33,707 nucleotides of DNA from Lachnospiraceae bacterium (GTDB lineage: Bacteria > Bacillota > Clostridia > Lachnospirales > Lachnospiraceae). The translations under genes were made by a program, and so were the position numbers. Below the pieces are notes generated by a model that was given only the letters and a program-made list of their open reading frames with translations, was not told the origin of the DNA and made no database searches. The stretch spans positions 1 to 33,707 of the forward strand of contig JAFSIS010000015.1 of the NCBI GenBank assembly GCA_017439665.1, given 5' to 3'. This document shows, in pieces, positions 16,504-23,131 of this stretch. Positions within the stretch are counted from its first letter, which is position 1, and the number at the start of each line of letters is the position of its first letter.

Positions 16504-17397
16504 TTACCCCTTTAATCCGCCTACGGTCATTCCTTCCGTCAGATGCTTCTGCACACACATATACAGGATCAGTGTGGGAAGCATAACGATCACCAGACCG
16601 GCATACATCTGTCCGTACTGTACGGCTGACTTCTGTGCCGCCATCAGATTCATCAAACCTACCGGAAGTGTTTTCAGCTCCGGCTTGGTCAACAGGGTCA
16701 TGGAAATAATATATTCATTCCAGAAGGACAGGAAATTAAACAGGATTACCGTAATGATACTGGGTCTTGCCATGGGAATAATGATCTGTACCATGGTCCT
16801 TAAGGGACCTGCTCCATCCACATAGGCTGCCTCTTCATAATCCTTTGCCAAAGTCTTAAAATATCCGGATAACAGATAAATCGTAAAGGGCAGAGCCGTT
16901 GCTGCATAGACCACTGCCAGTATAAAAAGATTGTTCAAAAAAAACGGTGTTCCTATGGTTTTTCTTAACAACGTATCCCCCTGGCTGAGCATCAAAAAGA
17001 TGGGCACCACAATATAGTTCACATTGATAAACAGCCCTGCCATAAACAGAACATTCCAAAAGGCTCTGGACTTAAACTCAAACCGGGAAAGCACGTAGGC
17101 CGCCGGCAGGGCAACCACGATCAGGATGACCAGGGCCAATGCTGTAACGATGACAGAATTCAGCATATAGGAGCCCATATCCGCAGTCTGCCAGGCATCC
17201 ACGAAGTTCTGCCAGTGAAAGCCATTCGGAAGGGACCAGGGGTTTCGGTAAAATTCCACATTTTCCTTAATGGATGCCATAAACACCCAGAATACCGGGA
17301 CGATGATCACAATCGCAAGAAGGATCAGGGGAATGTAGATGAGTATCTTATTCAATTTAGAGGTTTCCCTGATGGGACCTTTATTTTTCTTTGCCAT
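16504..17397 (-). CDS. Sugar ABC transporter permease (MalG type)
   Basis: A 297-residue inner-membrane permease of the CUT1 carbohydrate uptake class. Six hydrophobic segments are visible, beginning with IYIPLILLAIVIIVPVFWVFM after a basic N-terminus. The cytoplasmic EAA loop EEAAYVDGAGPLRTMVQIIIP contacts the ATPase, and the C-terminus GMTVGGLKG is typical of MalG-like subunits. The start is 14 bases after the stop of the other permease, so the two are co-translated. No ATPase gene is in the operon. In related Firmicutes a shared MsmK-type ATPase energises such transporters, which is the likely case here. Confidence 0.94.
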   Translation of the reverse strand: MAKKNKGPIRETSKLNKILIYIPLILLAIVIIVPVFWVFMASIKENVEFYRNPWSLPNGFHWQNFVDAWQTADMGSYMLNSVIVTALALVILIVVALPAAYVLSRFEFKSRAFWNVLFMAGLFINVNYIVVPIFLMLSQGDTLLRKTIGTPFFLNNLFILAVVYAATALPFTIYLLSGYFKTLAKDYEEAAYVDGAGPLRTMVQIIIPMARPSIITVILFNFLSFWNEYIISMTLLTKPELKTLPVGLMNLMAAQKSAVQYGQMYAGLVIVMLPTLILYMCVQKHLTEGMTVGGLKG

Positions 17398-17411
17398 ATG
17401 TTTTTCCTCCT

Positions 17412-18302
17412 CTAGAATTCAATATCTTCCCGCTTGGTCACCGCATTCAGAACGGCTGACAAACCAAAGGAGAACAGAAATACCACAGAACCGATCGCCA
17501 TACCGTACCCATAGGAGGAGTTGGTGTAGGCCTCCTGATACATATAGCTCAGGAAAACATTAGAGGCACTGTCCGGTCCTCCATTGGTCATGGCCTTTAC
17601 AAACAGAAAACTCATGTTAATGGTACTGATGACGAAAAAGGTTAATGTGGTTCGAATATTGGTCCAGATCAATGGCAGGGTAATCAAAAAAAACTGTTTG
17701 ATCTTTCCTGCCCCCTCCAGATTGGCCGATTCATAAAGGCTTTCCGGTACATTCGCCATACTGGCCATATACATAACCATATAATAGCCGATGGCCTGCC
17801 AGATCATGGCAATGACAATGCTGTAAATAACGATCTTCTGGCTTCCCAGCCATAAAATAGGATCCCTTTCTCCACGAAAAATAGCCAGAATGGAATTCAG
17901 AAGGCCCTGGTTGGGATCATAAATTGCAGAAAAAATCGCACTGATAATGACTACGGATAAAATATTGGGTATGTAAAATATGATTCGGAAAAAATTCTGT
18001 CCCCTGATTTTTTCCTTGGTTAATATGGCCGCAAAGATCAATGCCAGGGCAAAGGTTACCACCGTTACGACCACGATCAGCAAAATCTGGTTCTGGAAAG
18101 ATCGAATGAATTTTTCACTTTGTAATAAGGTCTGAAAATTTTTCAATCCCACAAACTTTTTTTCTGCCGTATATCCGCCCCATTTATACAAGGACATACG
18201 AAAAACATCCACTGTCGGCACGATCATAAAGATCACGAACAGGATAACAGCAGGTGCCACACAGAAAAAAATGAAGCGTCCTCTTCCTTTATTACGTCTC
18301 AT
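17412..18302 (-). CDS. Sugar ABC transporter permease (MalF type)
   Basis: A 296-residue CUT1 permease pairing with the MalG-type subunit. It opens with MRRNKGRGRFIFFCVAPAVI, has six membrane segments, and carries an EAA loop ESANLEGAGKIKQFFLITLP. The start at 18302 is preferred because GGAG lies nine bases upstream. A longer in-frame start at 18371 would begin inside the preceding terminator hairpin. The substrate is inferred from the operon: a host-type Gal-HexNAc sugar, probably fucosylated. Confidence 0.93.
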   Translation of the reverse strand: MRRNKGRGRFIFFCVAPAVILFVIFMIVPTVDVFRMSLYKWGGYTAEKKFVGLKNFQTLLQSEKFIRSFQNQILLIVVVTVVTFALALIFAAILTKEKIRGQNFFRIIFYIPNILSVVIISAIFSAIYDPNQGLLNSILAIFRGERDPILWLGSQKIVIYSIVIAMIWQAIGYYMVMYMASMANVPESLYESANLEGAGKIKQFFLITLPLIWTNIRTTLTFFVISTINMSFLFVKAMTNGGPDSASNVFLSYMYQEAYTNSSYGYGMAIGSVVFLFSFGLSAVLNAVTKREDIEF

Positions 18303-18330
18303 TAACTCATCTCCAATCTCATAGCTTGTT

Positions 18331-18367
18331 TTAAAAAGCCGGTGCCTATATAAGCACCGGCTTTTCT
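18331..18367 (-). terminator. Intraoperonic terminator after the solute-binding protein gene
   Basis: A perfect 12-bp stem (AAAAGCCGGTGC at 18334-18345 with GCACCGGCTTTT at 18354-18365) with an 8-base loop lies between the solute-binding protein stop and the first permease. The T-run is short (four to five), so partial termination is likely, keeping binding protein in excess over permeases. Confidence 0.75.
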
Positions 18368-18390
18368 CCAACCATTTTCATACAAACTTT

Positions 18391-19773
18391 TTATTTCAGG
18401 TTTGCTCTGAAAGTATCGTTATCTTTAATGATCTGTGCTTTCCAGTCATCAATTGTTTTGTCCTCTGTTACCAGAGAGTTGATGGGATCGCAGAAGGTGC
18501 TGCGGATCGTAACGCCTTCGATGGACTCGGTTGTTGCGAATGCATCCAGTACGGCAACTGCACCGGTATCATAGATGCTGTAGTAGATCTTGGCATCACC
18601 TTCCAGGGTCTCTGCCAGACCGTTGATGGGCTGAATAGCACCTTTTTCAGCAAAGATTGCAGCTGCTGCATCAGAGTAAAGGAAAGCGATGAACTGTTTT
18701 CCAAGATCCTGGTTTACAGCACCACCGGGCATCCAAACCTGTTCGAACCATGCATAGGAAGCTCTTTCACCACCCTCAGTAATTGCAGGAAGAGCGGTGA
18801 ATCCCCACTCAAAACCGTCTGCACGGGGAGCTTCAGCCATTTCACCGATTACCCAGTTACCGTTGGGCATGAACAATGCTTTGTTGTCCAGTACCAGCTG
18901 CTGATTCTTCTGGAAGTTGTCATCATTTGCATTTGCAGGAGTAGTTGCTTCCGTGTAGTCAGCAAGCTTATCAAGAATAGCAAAAACCTGTTCAGCTTCT
19001 GCTGTTTCCCAAACACCTTCACCATAGTTTAATACGTTGGTAAAGTTATCACCAAAAGCTTCATGCATTAATGCATACAGGAATGCATCAAAGTATCCTG
19101 CTGTAGGATAGGTAAACAAAGCAATACCTTCTGCTGCAGCCTTGTCACCAAGCTCCCACATCTCATCCCAGGTCTGGGGAACTTCCCAGCCTTTTTCTGC
19201 AAACAGACCTGCATTATAGAATAATCCACAAGGGCTGTAGAACATGGGCATCAGGTAAACTTTTCCGTCACCATAGGGCTGAGTAATGGTATTCTCGGTA
19301 AAACCGCCCAGCATCTTGTCACCTACGGTCACGTCCTCACCGGGAACGGTCAGACTCAATACATCGGTAAGCTCAACCAGGTTCTCATCCTTGATAAAGG
19401 TCTCGGTCATACCGGCCTCTGCACCCACTGCACGCATGATCACATCAGGGTAGTTACCGGCCTTCATATCGGGAGAAATCACATCCTCCAGATTCTTGTC
19501 TACGGTCAGATTCACTTCAATGCCTGTTTCTGCCGTAAAAGCCTCTGCTACAGCCTGCCACATATCAGCACCGTAGGCAGTTTCTACCGCTGCCACAGTG
19601 ATGCTTCCGCCTGTGGCTGCAGCATCACCGCCTGCATCCTGCGCAGTATCTGCAGATGCTGTCGGCTCGCTGGTCGTTCCTGTAGATGTAGTGGAACTGC
19701 TTCCGCCGCATCCGGTAAGAAGTGCAGCGACCATAGCTGCACTCAAAAGTGCACTTACGATTCTCTTTTTCAT
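18391..19773 (-). CDS. Sugar ABC transporter solute-binding lipoprotein
   Basis: A 460-residue extracellular binding protein. The lipoprotein signal MKKRIVSALLSAAMVAALLTGCGG has a clear lipobox (LTGC), followed by a Ser/Thr/Gly/Ala-rich tether (to about residue 55) and a family 1 solute-binding fold (EAFTAETGIEVNLTV; GWEVPQTWDEMWELGDKAA). It would be anchored in the membrane and hand a sugar to the two permeases downstream. The ligand is probably a mucin or milk-type Gal-HexNAc glycan, from the GH95-like and GH112 enzymes in the operon. AAAGGAGG precedes the ATG. It is the first gene of the operon behind a TTGAAT/TATACT promoter. Confidence 0.93.
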   Translation of the reverse strand: MKKRIVSALLSAAMVAALLTGCGGSSSTTSTGTTSEPTASADTAQDAGGDAAATGGSITVAAVETAYGADMWQAVAEAFTAETGIEVNLTVDKNLEDVISPDMKAGNYPDVIMRAVGAEAGMTETFIKDENLVELTDVLSLTVPGEDVTVGDKMLGGFTENTITQPYGDGKVYLMPMFYSPCGLFYNAGLFAEKGWEVPQTWDEMWELGDKAAAEGIALFTYPTAGYFDAFLYALMHEAFGDNFTNVLNYGEGVWETAEAEQVFAILDKLADYTEATTPANANDDNFQKNQQLVLDNKALFMPNGNWVIGEMAEAPRADGFEWGFTALPAITEGGERASYAWFEQVWMPGGAVNQDLGKQFIAFLYSDAAAAIFAEKGAIQPINGLAETLEGDAKIYYSIYDTGAVAVLDAFATTESIEGVTIRSTFCDPINSLVTEDKTIDDWKAQIIKDNDTFRANLK

Positions 19774-19826
19774 CTATGTATCCTCCTTTTTACTATGCAG
19801 CCAAAAATTGGCCACGTTGTAGTTCC

Positions 19827-19854
19827 AGTATAAGGTTTTGAAATTTGTATTCAA
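19827..19854 (-). promoter_or_regulatory. Promoter of the glycan transport operon
   Basis: On the minus strand TTGAAT (19854-19849), a 16-base spacer and TATACT (19832-19827) lie about 55 bases upstream of the binding-protein ATG. Further upstream (19880-20040) is AT-rich DNA with repeated ATTCTTG words, e.g. two copies 18 bases apart near 19881-19905. Those could be activator sites for the divergent AraC protein. That last point is inference. Confidence 0.6.
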
Positions 19855-20110
19855 TCTTCTTTTTGCGTATTTTTTTATAATTCTTGCTGTTTTTGTGATT
19901 CTTGTCCGAAATTAATAAGATTGATCCTGTCTTTTTATGCATATTCCAAAAAATCCCATGAATTATAGTCCTTTTCTCTCAGTGCTGTTTTTCCTTTTTT
20001 CTTTCTTTTATCTTAATTCTTGTATTCTTTTTCTTGTAAGTTTATAATATTTCCATAATTTTTTTTCTAAAGAAAAGAAAAATTTATCATAATCTTGTTA
20101 TATGATAAAA

Positions 20111-20288
20111 AAATCCGCAGGATGCTTCAACAATTCAGGCCAGCAGAAATAGATAAAAGCAGAACGTGACTGCTTGCAGGCTAAGTTCTGCTTTTGTCTA
20201 TTTCTATTGGATGAATATCCACAGCGAGGAAATCCGCAGGATTTTCGAGCTGGGCTGGCCTGCATGGCCTGAGCGGGCTGGCCTGAAT
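20111..20288. repeat. Nested inverted and direct repeats upstream of araC
   Basis: An outer perfect 12-bp inverted repeat (ATTCAGGCCAGC at 20133-20144, GCTGGCCTGAAT at 20277-20288) encloses an inner 21-bp hairpin (20145-20165 with 20185-20205), which has one mismatch that becomes a G-U pair in RNA and a 19-base loop. The 13-mer AAATCCGCAGGAT occurs at 20111-20123 and 20230-20242, and GGGCTGGCCTG occurs at 20252 and 20275. The block ends 11 bases before the AAGGAGG of the AraC gene, so it would form a large leader structure or a cruciform. Confidence 0.8.
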
Positions 20289-20309
20289 AAACTTTCTTAA
20301 GGAGGCTGT

Positions 20310-21152
20310 ATGAGCACCAATCGCTACGATCTTTCCATACATCAAAACGACTTTTTACGAAAAAATATCCGTCTTCTTTATGTCAGCCAGGCTGCCTATG
20401 GCGGAGACTGGCAAAGTATGCAGCATACCCACCACTGTGCGGAGCTCTTCTATGTGGTGGAAGGAAACGGCCAGTTTTTTCTTGAGGGAGAGACTTATCC
20501 GGTTTCCGTAGGTGACCTGATCATCGTGGCTCCCAACGTCCTGCATACGGAGCTGAGCCTGAATGGCTCCACCTTTAAATACATTGTCCTGGGGATAGAA
20601 GGACTGGAGCTTCCTGCCGCTTCCGGGGATATGGAGCTTCCCTACCGGATCGTGAATTTCAAAGGAATGCAGGATACCCTTCTTTTTTATCTGCAAAAAA
20701 TTTTGTATGAAATCGAAGCAAAAATCCCGGGGCACGAGCTGATCTGCCAGAATCTGATGGAAATCCTGTTGATCCTTCTGGAGCGTCAGACCAATTTTGC
20801 CGTCAGCCTCTCTCCCGTTTCCCGAAAAACCAGCCGGTTGAGCAACAGTATCCGCCGCTATATTGATGCCCATTATAAAGAAAATCTCAGTCTGGATCAT
20901 CTGGCAGAGGTCAGCCATGTAAGTAAATTTCATCTTGCTCATGCTTTTACGGAGGAATATGGAATTTCTCCCATCAGCTATATGATCACCAAAAGAATTG
21001 ATGAGGGAGCCCATCTTTTGGAAACAACGGACTATTCCCTGGCTCAGATCAGTAATTTCTGCGGTTTTTCCTCCCCCAGCTATTTTTCACAGATTTTTAA
21101 AAAGCATCATAACTGTTCCCCAAAAGAATTCCGCAAAAAAAGCCGGGCATGA
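20310..21152 (+). CDS. AraC family transcriptional regulator
   Basis: A 280-residue regulator. The N-terminal half is a cupin-type ligand domain (HTHHCAELFYVVEGNGQFFLEGETYPVSVGDLIIVAPNVLH, in parts). The C-terminal ~100 residues hold the two AraC helix-turn-helix motifs: LDHLAEVSHVSKFHLAHAF, and LAQISNFCGFSSPSYFSQIF ending in KKHHNCSPKEFRKK. It is divergent from the glycan transport operon and probably activates it in response to the imported sugar. AAGGAGG precedes the ATG by four bases. A large inverted-repeat structure lies just upstream and may be involved in its own control. The stop codon lies within the loop of the shared terminator. Confidence 0.93.
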   Translation: MSTNRYDLSIHQNDFLRKNIRLLYVSQAAYGGDWQSMQHTHHCAELFYVVEGNGQFFLEGETYPVSVGDLIIVAPNVLHTELSLNGSTFKYIVLGIEGLELPAASGDMELPYRIVNFKGMQDTLLFYLQKILYEIEAKIPGHELICQNLMEILLILLERQTNFAVSLSPVSRKTSRLSNSIRRYIDAHYKENLSLDHLAEVSHVSKFHLAHAFTEEYGISPISYMITKRIDEGAHLLETTDYSLAQISNFCGFSSPSYFSQIFKKHHNCSPKEFRKKSRA

Positions 21153-21163
21153 TACCCGGCTTT
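21134..21163 (-). terminator. Terminator between araC and the nucleotidyltransferase gene
   Basis: AAAGCCGGG (21139-21147) pairs with CCCGGCTTT (21155-21163). On the minus strand a seven-T run follows, so it best ends the kinase-nucleotidyltransferase transcript. The araC stop (21150-21152) sits in its loop. Confidence 0.82.
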
Positions 21164-21165
21164 CC

Positions 21166-22086
21166 TTAATCCCACAGCCTTTCAGGATAAAGTTTGCTGT
21201 CTTTTAACTGCTGCATGGCCTTTACCACCACAGGCTTATCCTCCTGATAGGTAACCCCATGCCACTGATCCTTTGACTTCAGCACAGTAACTGTAGCCTT
21301 ATTTTCTGCCAAAAGCTCTGTCACCACAGAGGGCAGATAACACTCACATTTTAAGGGATTTTCTTTCAGCCCTTTCTCCAGAAACACCGGAAAACGGTTT
21401 TCGATCTCCTCCATCATGCTGCCGGTAAAGCCCCACATATTCATGGATACGGTAGTTTCTGCCGGGAGAGTCTGCCAGCTTGCACCATCGTCCTCGGTAC
21501 AAACGATCTCTTCTCCTCTTTTTTCAATATGGGTCATCTCTGTCACTCTGACCAGTTCCTGTTTCTCATTTACCTCACACACGCCCCTGGATACATAGCC
21601 GTTGTCGGTCACGGTTTTTCCCAGCTCATAGCCCACCATGGCATAGCGGTATTTTTCATCATCCTGATGTGTGCTCAGAAAATCGTAGATCAGTCTGAAG
21701 GCCTCTGCTCCGTAATAGTCATCTGCATTGATCACGGCAAAGGGACCATTCACCAGCTTTCTGCAGGCACGGACCGCATGGGCGGTTCCCCAGGGCTTCA
21801 CCCGGTCTTCCGGCACCTGAAATCCATCCGGAAGATCTGCCACATCCTGAAAGGCAAAATCCACCTTCATATGGCGGGATACCCTGTCACCGATCACCTC
21901 TCGGAAAATAGCTTCATTTTCTTTCTTGATAATAAAGATCACCTGTTCAAAGCCGGCACGCTTCGCATCGTATACGGAAAAATCCATAATGATGTGCCCC
22001 TGCTCATCAATCTTGTCAATCTGCTTTAATCCACCGTAACGGCTTCCCATTCCTGCCGCCATAATGACCAGTGTAGGTTTATTCAT
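21166..22086 (-). CDS. Sugar-phosphate nucleotidyltransferase family protein
   Basis: A 306-residue Rossmann-type nucleotidyltransferase. The signature LVIMAAGMGSRYGGLKQ is at residues 6-22, with Lys for phosphate binding. KPWGTAHAVRAC and the metal-binding block FAVINADDYYG follow. It should transfer a nucleotide to a sugar-1-phosphate in the cytoplasm. It is not a canonical GalU or GlmU by its C-terminal half (no left-handed beta helix). It starts 11 bases after the ROK kinase stop, so kinase and transferase form a pair. Related genes occur beside N-acetylhexosamine or galactose phosphorylase pathways, so activation of a released hexose-1-phosphate is possible, but the substrate is not determined. 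Confidence 0.85.
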   Translation of the reverse strand: MNKPTLVIMAAGMGSRYGGLKQIDKIDEQGHIIMDFSVYDAKRAGFEQVIFIIKKENEAIFREVIGDRVSRHMKVDFAFQDVADLPDGFQVPEDRVKPWGTAHAVRACRKLVNGPFAVINADDYYGAEAFRLIYDFLSTHQDDEKYRYAMVGYELGKTVTDNGYVSRGVCEVNEKQELVRVTEMTHIEKRGEEIVCTEDDGASWQTLPAETTVSMNMWGFTGSMMEEIENRFPVFLEKGLKENPLKCECYLPSVVTELLAENKATVTVLKSKDQWHGVTYQEDKPVVVKAMQQLKDSKLYPERLWD

Positions 22087-22097
22087 CTTCCCTCTCC

Positions 22098-23033
22098 TTA
22101 CTTATCCAGAGCCAGCTTTGCCGCTCCATAGATTCCTGCATCATTTCCCAGTGAGGCAAGGGCAAATTCTACCTGTTTATTGGCAAAAAAGGCCCTTTTC
22201 TCATAGTATTTACGAATATAGCCAATAAGTACCTCACCCGCTTTGGATACGCCGCCGCCGATAACAAAAACTGCCGGATCCGCCACCGCTGCCAGAATGG
22301 CCAGTCCGCTGCCCAGATATTCTCCGAACCGCTCTGCCACCTCCATGGCCACCACATCGTTTTCTTTTACCGCATCAAAAACTGCCTTGGCTGTAATCTC
22401 TCCCTGGGAAAGAAGGGTATCTCTGGTTTCCTTCTCCATTTTCTGCTTTGCCAGACGGACGATTCCCGTGGCAGAGGCATATTGCTCCAGACAGCCCTGG
22501 TTGCCGCAGCCACAGTGATCGGTTTCCTCATAATCCACACAGATATGTCCCACCTCACCGCCGGCTCCATGCTCACCGGTGATCACCTTACCGCCCACAA
22601 TGATTCCTCCGCCGACACCGGTGCCCAGGGTGATCATGATCATATTCTGACGGCCTTTTCCGGCTCCCTTCCACATTTCTCCCAGGGCAGCCACATTGGC
22701 ATCATTGCCTACCACTACAGAAATTCCCGTCAGCTCCTCCAGCTCTTTTTTCACTTCTTTATAGTTCCATCCCAGATTGACGCTTCCATTGACTACGCCA
22801 TCACTGGTAACAGGAGCGGGCACGCCCACACCAATACCCAGACAGGCAGAAGCCTCCAGATCATGTTCTTCCATTTTTTCTCTGATCGCAGCTGCAATAT
22901 CAGGAAGAATCCGTACCCCCTCATTTTCTGTATAGGTAGGGATCTCCCATTTATCCACTACCCGTCCATCTTCTTCAAAAATTCCCAGCTTCACTGTGGT
23001 TCCGCCGATATCTACCCCAAAACAATAACGCAT
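22098..23033 (-). CDS. glcK: ROK family glucokinase
   Basis: A 311-residue sugar kinase. The ATP phosphate-1 motif VDIGGTTVKLGIF (8-20), GVGVPAPV, GNDANVAALGE with catalytic Asp, and ITLGTGVGGGII are all present. The ROK zinc site is intact: GEVGHICVDY (His ligand) with CGCGNQGCLEQYAS. It phosphorylates glucose, or another hexose such as GlcNAc, at the 6 position in the cytoplasm. The full family length argues for activity. A possible promoter (TTGTTT/TAAAGT) precedes it. The adjacent nucleotidyltransferase and the nearby glycan operon suggest a general hexose role. Confidence 0.92.
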   Translation of the reverse strand: MRYCFGVDIGGTTVKLGIFEEDGRVVDKWEIPTYTENEGVRILPDIAAAIREKMEEHDLEASACLGIGVGVPAPVTSDGVVNGSVNLGWNYKEVKKELEELTGISVVVGNDANVAALGEMWKGAGKGRQNMIMITLGTGVGGGIIVGGKVITGEHGAGGEVGHICVDYEETDHCGCGNQGCLEQYASATGIVRLAKQKMEKETRDTLLSQGEITAKAVFDAVKENDVVAMEVAERFGEYLGSGLAILAAVADPAVFVIGGGVSKAGEVLIGYIRKYYEKRAFFANKQVEFALASLGNDAGIYGAAKLALDK

Positions 23034-23098
23034 ACCCTATCTCCTTTTCTTTTGTTCATATGGTTGCTTCTCCACATGAATAGTTCCAGATCGTTATT

Positions 23099-23127
23099 AC
23101 TTTATCAAATTTCCTTTTAAAAAACAA
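23099..23127 (-). promoter_or_regulatory. Possible promoter of the ROK kinase operon
   Basis: On the minus strand TTGTTT (23127-23122) and TAAAGT (23104-23099) are 17 bases apart in the gap after the CotH gene. The match is moderate. No terminator is seen between CotH and the kinase, so read-through is also possible. Confidence 0.4.
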
Positions 23128-23131
23128 CTCT

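Noticed and set aside
18303..18371. Longer start for the MalF-type permease
   Set aside because: It would begin within the terminator hairpin and lacks a ribosome binding site.
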